DNA of 52,344 nt, taken from positions 1 through 52,344 of the forward strand of contig CAMCCC010000015.1 of NCBI GenBank assembly GCA_945873205.1, written 5' to 3'. A program made the translations under genes and the position numbers. Shown here piece after piece: positions 1 through 7,521 of this stretch. The DNA comes from an uncultured bacterium (GTDB taxonomy: Bacteria > Bacillota > Clostridia > Oscillospirales > Oscillospiraceae). A model generated the notes under the pieces. That model did not search any database. It had not been told where the DNA came from and worked only from the letters and a program-made list of their open reading frames with translations. The first letter of the stretch is position 1. Every line of letters begins with the position of its first letter.

Positions 1-275
1 ACCCAGTACTCGGGGGAGCCTTTACCGGAACCCATACGGGTCTCGGCGGGCTTTGCGGTAACAGGCTTGTCGGGGAAAATCTTGATCCAGACCTGACCGC
101 CACGCTTGGTGTAACGGGTCATGGCGATACGGGCCGCCTCGATCTGGTTAGAGGTGATCCAGCCGGGCTCCAGTGCGGCCAGGCCGAACTCACCGTAGTT
201 CACCACGTTGCCGCGGGTGGCTTTGCCCTTCATGCGGCCGCGCTGTACTCTGCGGTACTTAACTCTCTTGGGCAT
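1..275 (-). CDS. rplP: 50S ribosomal protein L16 (partial)
   Basis: This is the N-terminal ~91 residues of L16, a large-subunit protein at the A-site/central protuberance region. The frame opens with [17 protein letters not shown], the usual L16 start, and runs off the left edge, so the C-terminus is missing from the window. It begins only 5 nt after the rpsC stop, the expected order in the S10 operon. Its ribosome binding site lies inside the last codons of rpsC (GGAGGCAAC near 286-294). Identification rests on the N-terminal sequence and the operon position; both are typical. Confidence 0.95.
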   Translation of the reverse strand, partial: MPKRVKYRRVQRGRMKGKATRGNVVNYGEFGLAALEPGWITSNQIEAARIAMTRYTKRGGQVWIKIFPDKPVTAKPAETRMGSGKGSPEYW

Positions 276-280
276 TAACA

Positions 281-1147
281 TTAGTTGTTGCCTCCTTCCT
301 TAGCAGGGGCAGCAGGACGGGGACCACGGTTGTCACGGTTGTAACCGCCCTGGCCGGCAGGTCTGTTGCCATAAGGCTGACGGCGATCGCCGCCCTGACC
401 ACGGTTGTCACGGTTGTAACCGCCCTGACGACGGTCACCGCCACGGCGGTCGTCTCTGCGACGGCGCTCACCGGCGGGCTTGGACAGGTCCATGGTGCGG
501 GGGGTGGTGCGCAGGGTCTGGGAGAGGACTTCGCCTTTGTAGATCCAGACCTTGACGCCGATGCGGCCATAAGTGGTGTTGGCCTCGGCAAAGCCGTAGT
601 CGATGTCTGCACGGATGGTCTGAAGAGGAATGGTACCCTCGTGGTAGCACTCGCTGCGGGCGATCTCAGCGCCGCCCAGACGGCCGCCGCACTTGACCTT
701 AATGCCCCGGGCGCCCATTCTCATGGCGCGGCCCATGGCGTTCTTCATGGCGCGGCGGAAGCCGATGCGCTTCTCCAGCTGCTGGGCAATGTTCTCAGCC
801 ACCAGCTGGGCATTGGTATCGGGGGTGCGGACCTCAACGATGGAGAGGGCGACGGGCTTGCCGATCATCTTCTCTACCTGGAGGCGCAGGCGCTCGATCT
901 CAGCGCCGCCCTTGCCGATGACGACACCGGGACGGCTGCAGTGGATATAGATGCGGACCTTGGCGCTGTCACGCTCTATCTCGATGGTGGGGACACCGGC
1001 GGAATAGAGGGTCTTTTTCAGAAACTCGCGGATCTTGTAGTCTTCGACGATCAGATCGCCGACCTTATCTTCTCTGGCATACCATCTGGAGTCCCAGTCC
1101 TTGATGACGCCGACGCGCAGGCCATGAGGATTAACTTTCTGTCCCAT
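281..1147 (-). CDS. rpsC: 30S ribosomal protein S3 with a long Arg/Gly/Asn-rich tail
   Basis: S3 binds 16S rRNA in the small-subunit head and forms part of the mRNA entry channel. The type-2 KH motif VIGKGG is at residues 76-81 and the S3 C-terminal domain runs to about residue 220. At 288 aa it is ~65 residues longer than ordinary S3 (about 215-230 aa). The excess, residues ~227-288, is a low-complexity tail of R, G, D, N and Q containing two exact copies of [10 protein letters not shown] (241-250 and 266-275). The tail is probably disordered and RNA-binding, as for RGG-type sequences; that is inference. Gene position between rplV and rplP is standard. Confidence 0.97.
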   Translation of the reverse strand: MGQKVNPHGLRVGVIKDWDSRWYAREDKVGDLIVEDYKIREFLKKTLYSAGVPTIEIERDSAKVRIYIHCSRPGVVIGKGGAEIERLRLQVEKMIGKPVALSIVEVRTPDTNAQLVAENIAQQLEKRIGFRRAMKNAMGRAMRMGARGIKVKCGGRLGGAEIARSECYHEGTIPLQTIRADIDYGFAEANTTYGRIGVKVWIYKGEVLSQTLRTTPRTMDLSKPAGERRRRDDRRGGDRRQGGYNRDNRGQGGDRRQPYGNRPAGQGGYNRDNRGPRPAAPAKEGGNN

Positions 1148-1164
1148 AATTCTGCCTCCTTCCC

Positions 1165-1512
1165 TTAGTCTCTCTCAGCCACGCCGATGGTGATGTGGCT
1201 GGTGCGCTTGTTGATACGGTACATACTGCCCCGTGCTCTGGGCATGCCCCGCTTGAGGATGGGGCCGGCGTTGGCGAAGGTCTCGGCAACGTAGAGCTTC
1301 TCGGGGTCCATTTCGAAATTGTTCTCGGCATTGGCCATGGCGCTCTTGAGCACCTTGATCATCAGCTCGCAGCCGGCCTTGGGGGTGTTCTCCATCAGGG
1401 CCAGAGCCAGAGCCGCGTCCTTGCCGCGGATCATGTTGCAGATAATCTCAACCTTGCGGGGAGAAATACGGGCGTATTTGTGCTCCGCACGGGCAATCTT
1501 TTTCTCGTCCAT
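1165..1512 (-). CDS. rplV: 50S ribosomal protein L22
   Basis: L22 is an early-assembly large-subunit protein whose beta-hairpin lines the nascent peptide exit tunnel. The 115-aa product has the family pattern: an N-terminal segment [20 protein letters not shown] (residues 12-31) and a C-terminal hairpin region with [16 protein letters not shown]. Length is normal. The ATG at 1512 is preceded by a GGAGGAG ribosome binding site. It lies 17 nt upstream of rpsC and 12 nt after rpsS, within the S10 operon. Confidence 0.97.
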   Translation of the reverse strand: MDEKKIARAEHKYARISPRKVEIICNMIRGKDAALALALMENTPKAGCELMIKVLKSAMANAENNFEMDPEKLYVAETFANAGPILKRGMPRARGSMYRINKRTSHITIGVAERD

Positions 1513-1524
1513 TTTTTCTCCTCC

Positions 1525-1797
1525 TTACTTACCGGTCTTGCTGCCGGCGTGGCCGCGGAAGGTACGGGTGGGGGCAAACTCGCCCAGCTTGTGGCCAACC
1601 ATATCTTCGGTGACGTACACGGGAACATGACGGCGGCCGTCATGGACAGCGATGGTGTGTCCCACGAAGGACGGGAAAATAGTGGAGGAACGAGACCAGG
1701 TCTTGACGACCTGCTTGTTGCCGGTCTTGTTCATCTCTTCGACTCTCTTCAGCAGCTCAGGAGCAACGAAGGGGCCTTTCTTAATGCTTCTGCTCAT
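1525..1797 (-). CDS. rpsS: 30S ribosomal protein S19
   Basis: S19 sits in the small-subunit head, next to S13, and contacts the A-site tRNA and subunit bridge. The 90-aa protein starts [11 protein letters not shown] and contains the conserved [16 protein letters not shown] block (residues ~69-84), both characteristic of S19. Length matches the family. It follows rplB with a 15-nt gap and has a GGAGG ribosome binding site. Confidence 0.97.
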   Translation of the reverse strand: MSRSIKKGPFVAPELLKRVEEMNKTGNKQVVKTWSRSSTIFPSFVGHTIAVHDGRRHVPVYVTEDMVGHKLGEFAPTRTFRGHAGSKTGK

Positions 1798-1812
1798 TTA
1801 ACTATTCCCTCC

Positions 1813-2649
1813 TTACTTTGCGTTGCGGCGCTTGACGATGAACTTATCGGTGCGGTTCTTCGTCTTGCGGGTCTTGTAACCAAGTGCGGGCTTGCCCCAA
1901 GGAGTGACAGGGCCGGGACGGCCCACGGGGGACTTGCCTTCACCACCGCCGTGGGGGTGATCACAGGGGTTCATAACGGAGCCGCGGACGGTGGGACGGA
2001 TGCCCATGTGCCGCTTGCGGCCGGCCTTGCCGATGTGGATGTTGGCGTGGTCGATGTTGCCGACCTGACCGATGGTGGCCATGCAGTCCAGACGGACCTT
2101 GCGGTACTCACCGGAGGGGAGGCGGACGGTAGCCATGCCGTTCTCCTTGGCCATCAGCTGAGCAGCCACGCCGGCGCTGCGCACCAGCTGGGCGCCCTTG
2201 CCGGGGTACAGCTCGATGTTGTGGATCACGGTACCAACGGGGATGTTGGCCAGGGGCAGCGCGTTGCCGGGCTTGATGTCGGCAGCGGCGGAGGAGACAA
2301 TGGTGTCACCGGCGGCCAGGCCCACAGGGGCCAGGATGTAGCGGCGCTCGCCATCCTCGTACTCGCACAGGGCGATGAATGCGCTGCGGTTGGGGTCGTA
2401 CTCCAGACGGAGGACCTTCGCGGCGACGTCCAGCTTGTTGCGCTTGAAGTCGATCACGCGGTACTTCTGGCGGTTGCCGCCGCCCTGGTGGCGGACGGTG
2501 ATGCGGCCGTAGCTGTTTCGGCCGGCGTTCTTCTTGAGAACCTCTACCAGGGACTTCTCGGGCTTGACATGCTTCTCAACCCCGTCGAAGCCGGAAACGG
2601 TCATCTGACGTCTGGAAGGAGTTGTAGGTCTGTAAGTTTTAATAGACAT
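1813..2649 (-). CDS. rplB: 50S ribosomal protein L2
   Basis: L2 is a core large-subunit protein needed for subunit association and the peptidyl transferase centre. The 278-aa product has the normal length, the N-terminal RNA-binding OB-like domain and the C-terminal segment [18 protein letters not shown] (near residue 229), which carries the conserved His close to the peptidyl transferase centre. The ATG at 2649 follows a GGAGGAATAAAG ribosome binding site. Position between rplW and rpsS is standard for the S10 operon. Confidence 0.98.
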   Translation of the reverse strand: MSIKTYRPTTPSRRQMTVSGFDGVEKHVKPEKSLVEVLKKNAGRNSYGRITVRHQGGGNRQKYRVIDFKRNKLDVAAKVLRLEYDPNRSAFIALCEYEDGERRYILAPVGLAAGDTIVSSAAADIKPGNALPLANIPVGTVIHNIELYPGKGAQLVRSAGVAAQLMAKENGMATVRLPSGEYRKVRLDCMATIGQVGNIDHANIHIGKAGRKRHMGIRPTVRGSVMNPCDHPHGGGEGKSPVGRPGPVTPWGKPALGYKTRKTKNRTDKFIVKRRNAK

Positions 2650-2663
2650 TCTTTATTCCTCCC

Positions 2664-2963
2664 TTATGCCATGCCTTCAAACAGCTCAATGTTCTTGGAG
2701 TCTGCACTGAGCTTCACGACTGCCTTTTTCCAGGAGGCGGTCTTACCCATGGGGTAAGCGCCGGTACGCTTTGCCTTGCTGCGCACGTTAATGGTGGTGA
2801 CCTTGATCACGGTGACACCGAAGATCTCCTCGATGGCCTTCTTGATCTCGATCTTGTTGGCATCCTTGGCAACCTCGAATGCGTACTTCTTGATGTCCAG
2901 GTCTTCCATGGACTGCTCGGTGATGATGGGACGGATGATAACGTCGTATGCGGTCTTCATCAA
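2664..2963 (-). CDS. rplW: 50S ribosomal protein L23
   Basis: L23 lies at the rim of the peptide exit tunnel and docks trigger factor and SRP. The 99-aa product carries the family signature early on (YDVIIRPIITEQS) and the lysine-rich NKIEIKKAIEEIFGV segment, with the normal length. The first codons read MMKTAYD; the second ATG at 2960 is an equally possible start. The 2963 start overlaps the rplD stop by 4 nt, which suggests translational coupling within the operon. Confidence 0.96.
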   Translation of the reverse strand: MMKTAYDVIIRPIITEQSMEDLDIKKYAFEVAKDANKIEIKKAIEEIFGVTVIKVTTINVRSKAKRTGAYPMGKTASWKKAVVKLSADSKNIELFEGMA

Positions 2964-3583
2964 GCGTACACCTCCTCGATCTTGGCAAGAGCAGCCTTGT
3001 CGACCACCATCTTGCCGCTGGTGAGAATCATGTAGGGGCTGAGGATGGAAGCGATGGTGGTGGTGACGCCGGCGATGTTGCGGGCGGACTTGACGACCAC
3101 TTCGTCCACGTTCTCAGTAACTACGAGAGCCTTGCCCTCCACGCCGATCTTGGTGAGGAAGGTCTTGAAGGTCTTGGTCTTGACCTCGTCCAGCTTCAGA
3201 CCGTCAACGACAACGATCTCGGCCTCGGCGGCCTTGGCGGACAGGGCGGACTTGAGAGCCAGGCGCTTCACCTTCTTGTTGAGGGTGTAGCTGTAATCCC
3301 GGGGCTTGGGAGCAAAGGCTACGCCGCCGTGGTACCACACAGGGGAACCTGCGTAGCCGGCACGGGCGCGGCCGGTGCCCTTCTGACGCCAGGGCTTTCT
3401 GGTGGTGTAGGAAACCTCACCCTTGGTGAGGGCGCTCTGGGTGCCCTGACGGCAGTTGGCCAGGTGATTCTTGACGGAATCGTGCAGGACACTCTTGTTC
3501 GGCTCGATGCCGAAAATGGCCTCGGAGAGCTCGATCTCACCGATCTTCTCGCCTGCCATGTTGAATACGTTAGCTTTAGGCAT
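2960..3583 (-). CDS. rplD: 50S ribosomal protein L4
   Basis: L4 extends a loop into the peptide exit tunnel; in E. coli it also represses its own S10 operon by binding the leader. The 207-aa protein has normal length and the conserved loop region RQGTQSALTKGEV...KPWRQKGTGRARAG (residues ~45-78), which reaches the tunnel constriction. The ATG at 3583 begins MPKANVFNM. It overlaps rplW by 4 nt and follows rplC by 19 nt. Whether L4 regulates this operon cannot be told from the sequence; see the leader entry. Confidence 0.97.
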   Translation of the reverse strand: MPKANVFNMAGEKIGEIELSEAIFGIEPNKSVLHDSVKNHLANCRQGTQSALTKGEVSYTTRKPWRQKGTGRARAGYAGSPVWYHGGVAFAPKPRDYSYTLNKKVKRLALKSALSAKAAEAEIVVVDGLKLDEVKTKTFKTFLTKIGVEGKALVVTENVDEVVVKSARNIAGVTTTIASILSPYMILTSGKMVVDKAALAKIEEVYA

Positions 3584-3602
3584 TTATGCTGCTCTCCTTT
3601 CC

Positions 3603-4331
3603 TTACTTGTTGCGGGCGGAAGCCTTCTGCGGGTTGACACGGGCGGAAGCCTTCTGCGGGTTGAGGCTGATGCCGGCGCCTTCGCCCTTCTTGACGGGCT
3701 GAGCCTTGGCGGTGGACTTGATGTAAACGATGCTGCCCTTGGGGCCGGGAACGGCGCCGCGGATGGCGATCATATTCAGCTCTGCATCGACCTTCACCAC
3801 GTCCAGATTCTGAACGGTGACCTGGTCAACGCCCATGTGGCCGGCCTGCTTCTTGCCCGGGAAAATACGGGAAGGATCGGTGCTGGAGCCCATGGAACCG
3901 GCATGACGGTGAACGGGGCCGCCGCCGTGGCTGGTGGGGGTACGGCCCTGGCCGAAGCGCTTCACAACGCCGGCGTAGCCCTTACCTTTGCTGGTGCCGG
4001 TGACGTCGACCTTCTCGCCCTCAGCGAAAACGTCGGCCTTCACCACATCGCCCACTTCCAGCTTGCTGGAATCCTCAAGGCGGAACTCCTTCAGGTGCTT
4101 GACCATGCCTACGCCCGCCTTCTTCAGGTGGCCCTGCTCAGGCTGGCTCAGCTTCTTCTCGGTTACTTCCTCGTAACCGAACTGGACTGCTTCATAGCCT
4201 TCCTTCTCCTTGGTCATCTTCTGCACGACCACGCAGGGGCCGGCTTCGATGACGGTGACAGGAATGACCTTACCAGTCTCGTCGAAGATCTGCGTCATGC
4301 CGACCTTCTTGCCGATGATGGCTTTCTTCAT
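3603..4331 (-). CDS. rplC: 50S ribosomal protein L3 with a repeated C-terminal tail
   Basis: L3 is one of the first proteins to assemble on 23S rRNA and reaches toward the peptidyl transferase centre. The N-terminus [16 protein letters not shown] and the central block [16 protein letters not shown] are typical. At 242 aa it is about 30 residues longer than usual. The extra C-terminal tail ends in two copies of NPQKASAR, encoded by a 27-bp tandem repeat at about 3608-3662. The ATG at 4331 has a strong GGAGG site. The gene is separated from rpsJ by 158 nt, unusually far for this operon. Confidence 0.96.
   Translation of the reverse strand: MKKAIIGKKVGMTQIFDETGKVIPVTVIEAGPCVVVQKMTKEKEGYEAVQFGYEEVTEKKLSQPEQGHLKKAGVGMVKHLKEFRLEDSSKLEVGDVVKADVFAEGEKVDVTGTSKGKGYAGVVKRFGQGRTPTSHGGGPVHRHAGSMGSSTDPSRIFPGKKQAGHMGVDQVTVQNLDVVKVDAELNMIAIRGAVPGPKGSIVYIKSTAKAQPVKKGEGAGISLNPQKASARVNPQKASARNK
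3608..3662. repeat. 27-bp tandem duplication at the 3-prime end of rplC
   Basis: Two adjacent near-identical 27-bp units (shared core GCGGAAGCCTTCTGCGGGTT) encode a doubled NPQKASAR motif in the L3 tail. The duplication keeps the reading frame. Confidence 0.85.
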
Positions 4332-4412
4332 TTTATTTCCTCCTATTGGTTATTGGTTGCCTCGCTTGGCCCGGCCTGTTGGGAAGCCGTTCAGAGGCTG
4401 GCAACTTAACCC

Positions 4413-4475
4413 GTCCGCATTCGCAAGCTGCGGACTTTGGGTCATTGAAATGTGTGGGTCCTCTCACGCGAGAGG
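4413..4475 (-). promoter_or_regulatory. Hairpins in the rpsJ-rplC spacer
   Basis: The 158-nt gap between rpsJ and rplC (4332-4489) contains two clear inverted repeats: GTCCGCA/TGCGGAC at 4413-4419 and 4429-4435, and CCTCTC/GAGAGG at 4460-4465 and 4470-4475. Neither is followed by a T-run on the minus strand, so they do not look like terminators. They could stabilise the mRNA or take part in ribosomal protein feedback control; function is unknown. Confidence 0.5.
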
Positions 4476-4489
4476 CAGGATCAGGGGGA

Positions 4490-4807
4490 TCAGAGCTTGA
4501 TCTCGATCTCCACGCCGGCGGGAACTTCCAGATTCATCAGGGCCTCAACGGTCTTCTGGGTGGGGTTGAGGATGTCGATCAGGCGCTTGTGGGTGCGGCG
4601 CTCAAACTGCTCACGGCTGTCCTTGTCCTTGTGAACGGAACGCAGGATGGTGACGATCTCGGTCTTGGTGGGCAGGGGGATGGGGCCGGACACCTTTGCA
4701 TCGGTGCGCTTGGCAGCCTCAACGATGGTCTCGGCGGCCTTGTCGATGAGCTGATGATCGTAAGCCTTCAGGCGGATACGGATCATGTTCTTGTTGCTTG
4801 TTGCCAT
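4490..4807 (-). CDS. rpsJ: 30S ribosomal protein S10
   Basis: S10 is a small-subunit head protein that also pairs with NusB in antitermination. The true start is the ATG at 4807 ([20 protein letters not shown]), which gives 105 aa, the normal length. An AAAAGGAGAAAA ribosome binding site lies at 4811-4822. The open frame continues upstream to 5035 but that extension is leader RNA and has no homology to S10. It is the first gene of the operon, transcribed from the promoter at 5117-5145. Confidence 0.98.
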   Translation of the reverse strand: MATSNKNMIRIRLKAYDHQLIDKAAETIVEAAKRTDAKVSGPIPLPTKTEIVTILRSVHKDKDSREQFERRTHKRLIDILNPTQKTVEALMNLEVPAGVEIEIKL

Positions 4808-5110
4808 GTGTTTTCTCCTTTTCGTACGTTTTGTTCGGCGGCATTGGCTCCGCCTTTCCTTATGCGTACGGATGAAACCCGATTTTCCTATACACACAAC
4901 CGTGCGTATCAGGCCGCGTCCGAAAAACAAACCGGCTGTTGAGCCGGTCAGATCCCCCGTCCGCGCGATATACGCGTGTATCGGATAGGTTTCAGCCGCC
5001 CGATTGCGTGTTGAAACTGGTTCAACACCGGACATACTCCACGGAAGTTACCTCGAAACCGAGCAATCTCCCGCTTCATCGCATAATACGCCTGTGCGCA
5101 GCACACGCGC
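4808..5110 (-). promoter_or_regulatory. S10 operon 5-prime leader
   Basis: About 300 nt separate the predicted transcription start (near 5110) from rpsJ. On the transcribed strand it can form several hairpins: an 8-bp stem GTGTTGAA/TTCAACAC at 5008-5028, a 6-bp stem ACCGGC/GCCGGT near 4931-4948, and an imperfect repeat around 4972-4989. A long structured leader before rpsJ is the site of L4-mediated control in E. coli. I see the structure but cannot tell whether the same protein, or any protein, binds here. Confidence 0.5.
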
Positions 5111-5116
5111 TCAACT

Positions 5117-5145
5117 AATATACCAAGGAACCCGTCCTATGTCAA
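5117..5145 (-). promoter_or_regulatory. Promoter of the S10 operon
   Basis: Reading the minus strand there is TTGACA (5140-5145), a 17-bp spacer and TATATT (5117-5122), an almost perfect housekeeping sigma promoter, as expected for a ribosomal protein operon. Transcription would start near 5110. Confidence 0.85.
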
Positions 5146-5208
5146 GAGAAAATTCGGATTTTTGCAAAAAAATTTTGCCTGTTTTTTGTGCAGGCTTAAC
5201 GAAGTTTA

Positions 5209-5241
5209 AACCGGCGGGAAGGCTTGTCCTTCCCGCCGGTT
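5209..5241 (-). terminator. Strong hairpin between the cdd operon and the S10 promoter
   Basis: A perfect 14-bp stem (AACCGGCGGGAAGG and its complement) with loop CTTGT lies just after the LysR-like gene and before the S10 promoter. The T-run on the minus strand is weak (TTTAAAC). It probably ends the upstream minus-strand transcription unit. Confidence 0.6.
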
Positions 5242-5244
5242 CCT

Positions 5245-5262
5245 ACCACTATATATAGTGGT
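5245..5262. repeat. 18-bp perfect palindrome
   Basis: ACCACTATATATAGTGGT is a perfect palindrome lying 2 bp beyond the stop codon of the HTH gene and next to the 14-bp hairpin. It could be an operator or part of the termination structure. Confidence 0.6.
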
Positions 5263-5264
5263 TC

Positions 5265-5528
5265 TCAGGTCTGTTCCTTCACTTTTTCGCAGAGGCTGTC
5301 CGCCGCGGCCAGAAGGGCCTTGCCCTCGTGCAGCAGCAGCTCCCCCGCCGGGGTCAGGCCCAGGAGGCGGTTGGAGCGGCGCAGCAGCGGAACGCCCAGC
5401 TCCTTTTCCAGCGCGGACACCCCCCGGCTGACGGTGGAGTGGCTGGTATAGAGGGCGCGGGCAGCTTCCGCATAGCCCCCGTGCTCCGCCGCAGCGATGA
5501 ACAGCCGCAGCTGGGTCAGTTCAAGCAT
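5265..5528 (-). CDS. Stand-alone LysR-type DNA-binding domain protein
   Basis: The 87-aa product MLELTQLRLFIAAAEHGGYA... is a complete LysR-type winged helix-turn-helix (residues 1-60: recognition region SHSTVSRGVSALEKELGVPL, then wing RRSNRLLGLTPAGE) followed by the start of the linker helix. The ~200-residue effector-binding domain of full LysR proteins is absent. The gene starts 6 nt after the cdd stop, so it is probably co-transcribed. No effector-domain remnant appears downstream; the stop is followed directly by a palindrome and a terminator hairpin. It may be a functional short regulator or a trimmed relic; the clean reading frame favours the first. Confidence 0.8.
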   Translation of the reverse strand: MLELTQLRLFIAAAEHGGYAEAARALYTSHSTVSRGVSALEKELGVPLLRRSNRLLGLTPAGELLLHEGKALLAAADSLCEKVKEQT

Positions 5529-5534
5529 GGCGGC

Positions 5535-5915
5535 TCAGTAAGCGAAGATGTGGGGCAGCAGCTCGGAGAGCTTATAGCTCACATAGCGGTCCCCGGCCTT
5601 GGCGCAAAGAATCTCCATATCCGGGGAGAACTCCGCCAGAAACTGGCGGCAGGCGCCGCAGGGGGTGGCCCAGTTCTCACTGTCGGCATAGATGGCAATG
5701 CGGCGAAACTCCCGGTGGCCTTCGCTGACGGCCTTGCAGCAGGCAGTACGCTCGGCGCAGATGGTGCTGCCCAGGGCGGCGTTCTCCACGTTGCAGCCGG
5801 TGTAGACGGCGCCGTCGGCACACTCAAGGGCGGCACCCACGGGGAAGCGGGAATAGGGTACATAGGCGTTCAGCGAAGCCTTCTTCGCCATGGACATCAG
5901 TTCTCTGTCAGTCAT
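5535..5915 (-). CDS. cdd: Cytidine deaminase
   Basis: The enzyme hydrolyses cytidine and deoxycytidine to uridine and deoxyuridine in pyrimidine salvage. The zinc site is intact: CAER (C53, proton-shuttle E55) and PCGAC (C86, C89), numbered from the chosen start. At 126 aa it has the length of the small homotetrameric class. I chose the ATG at 5915 because AAGGAGAGGG precedes it by 5 nt; the frame is open to 5945 but the extra residues MIIINKEREK are unlikely. The start overlaps the stop of the binding-protein gene by 8 nt. It fits the salvage genes udk, tdk and deoD at 24.7-26.7 kb. Confidence 0.95.
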   Translation of the reverse strand: MTDRELMSMAKKASLNAYVPYSRFPVGAALECADGAVYTGCNVENAALGSTICAERTACCKAVSEGHREFRRIAIYADSENWATPCGACRQFLAEFSPDMEILCAKAGDRYVSYKLSELLPHIFAY

Positions 5916-7512
5916 TTTCTCCCTCTCCTTGTTGATTATTATCATCCAGAATGATCTCCCAATTCTGGAAGTCGTACAGGGGATTGCCCAGGTTGGCGTT
6001 GAGGCCGCGGATCATGCCCCGGTGGACGATGATCTCCTGCTGCTCAAAGCCGATGCTGATGATGGCGCCGGAGCCGGCCAGGTATTCGCACAGGGACTGG
6101 TAAAGGCTGCTGCGCACCCCGTCGGCGGCGGCCAGGTAGTTGTTCATATAGGGTTCATACATGGTGCTGGTGCTGCGGGTATAGTTCAGGCTGCTGTCCG
6201 GGTCCAGAAGCTCGGTCAGGTCAAAGTTGTTGCGCAGCTTCACCTCGCCGTAATACATATCGAAATCGCCCTCCTCCAGGGCGGTTTTGTACTCGTCCCA
6301 GGTCAGCTCCCGCAGGTTGATCTTCAGGCCGATGCTCTCCATGTCCTCCGCAAAGCGGCGGCACATGCCGGTTTTGGCGCTGCTGTCGCTGCAGACGATC
6401 AGGTTCAGCACCGCGTCCTCGCCGGCGCTCATGTACTCCATCCAGCCGTCGCCGTCATAGTCTTTCAGGCCGGAATTTTCCAGAATCACACGGCAGGTCT
6501 CCAGATTGTATTTCAGGGTTTCGGCATAGGCGGTGGGATAGTCCTTGCAGGTGGGGTACATGGGCAGCGGGGTGCCCACGCCGTTGCCATGGAGCAGCGT
6601 GTCCTGGAAATACTCCCGGTCAAAGGCGTAGATCATGGCCATGCGGATGGTGTCGTAGCGGCCCAGGGGACTTTCCATATTGAACTGGATATAGTGGAGG
6701 TTGGTGGTGGGGAAGCTGCGGATCTCACTGGTGCGGGCATAGCCCAGGTTGGTATAGCTGGAGGGGTCGTTGGTGACCACGTCGATGATGCCGTCGTCAA
6801 AGGCGCTGATGATGCTCTCGGCGGAGGAGTACTCCTTGAGGTAGACCGTGTCGATGGGCAGGTTCTGATAATCGGGATAGCCCTCGTAGGCCACCAGGGC
6901 GGTATAGTCCTCGTTATAGGTATAGGGGCCGCTGCCCTGGGGGCGCTTCTCGTCCATCTCGCCGGACTTGATGATGGGGATGTTCAGCAGCTTGACAAAC
7001 TGGCTGTCCCCAATGCCCAGGGTGACGGTGAACTTGTTGCCCTCGTAGCCGGAGCCCTGATAGCTGGAGAAGCGGCCACGGTACCGGTCGGAATTGATGG
7101 CCCGCTCCAGGGAATAGCGGATGTCCTTGCCGGTGAGGGGGGTGCCGTCATGGAAGGTGTGGCCCTCGTCGATGGTGAAGTACCAGGTCTTGGCGTCCTC
7201 GGTGCAGCTCCAATCCGTCAGCACGTTGGGGATGGCCTCAAAATCGTTGTCCACCTCCACCATGTTCTCATACACCAGGGAACAGACCAGCTGGTTGGAG
7301 CGGTTGGTGGCGATGAGGGGGTTGAAGGAATAGTTCATGTTGCAGTTGAGGGAAAACACATTGTCCGCGCCGGCGTTGCGGGTCACGTCCTTGCCCTGGG
7401 TGGATTCGGGGATTTGATCATAGGGGTCCTTGCTCTTGCTGCTGCAGGCGGCCAGGGACAGAGTCATGGCCAGGATCAGCAGCAGGGAGATCAGCTTTGC
7501 GATTTTCTTCAT
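5908..7512 (-). CDS. Family-5 (peptide-type) ABC transporter solute-binding lipoprotein
   Basis: A 534-aa extracytoplasmic lipoprotein: signal sequence with lipobox LAAC (Cys23), then a family-5 solute-binding fold as in OppA/DppA. Recognisable blocks are the early NPLIATNRSNQLVCSLVYENM region, the WYFTIDEGHTFHDGTPLTGKDIRYS stretch in two parts around residues 110-135, and the later FDREYFQDTLL segment. Such proteins bind peptides, nickel or other solutes and pass them to a membrane permease. No permease or ATPase gene is nearby, so it is an orphan or serves a distant transporter. It sits between pgeF (9-nt gap) and cdd (8-nt overlap), so it belongs to the same operon. Substrate unknown. Confidence 0.88.
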   Translation of the reverse strand: MKKIAKLISLLLILAMTLSLAACSSKSKDPYDQIPESTQGKDVTRNAGADNVFSLNCNMNYSFNPLIATNRSNQLVCSLVYENMVEVDNDFEAIPNVLTDWSCTEDAKTWYFTIDEGHTFHDGTPLTGKDIRYSLERAINSDRYRGRFSSYQGSGYEGNKFTVTLGIGDSQFVKLLNIPIIKSGEMDEKRPQGSGPYTYNEDYTALVAYEGYPDYQNLPIDTVYLKEYSSAESIISAFDDGIIDVVTNDPSSYTNLGYARTSEIRSFPTTNLHYIQFNMESPLGRYDTIRMAMIYAFDREYFQDTLLHGNGVGTPLPMYPTCKDYPTAYAETLKYNLETCRVILENSGLKDYDGDGWMEYMSAGEDAVLNLIVCSDSSAKTGMCRRFAEDMESIGLKINLRELTWDEYKTALEEGDFDMYYGEVKLRNNFDLTELLDPDSSLNYTRSTSTMYEPYMNNYLAAADGVRSSLYQSLCEYLAGSGAIISIGFEQQEIIVHRGMIRGLNANLGNPLYDFQNWEIILDDNNQQGEGEND

Positions 7513-7521
7513 ATTGCCTCC

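Noticed and set aside
5008-5028. GTGTTGAAACTGGTTCAACAC as a parS-like site
   Set aside because: It does not match the parS or Noc-site consensus and lies in the S10 leader as a hairpin.
4808-5035. In-frame N-terminal extension of S10
   Set aside because: The extra residues are not part of S10, and the ATG at 4807 has an ideal ribosome binding site. The region is leader RNA.
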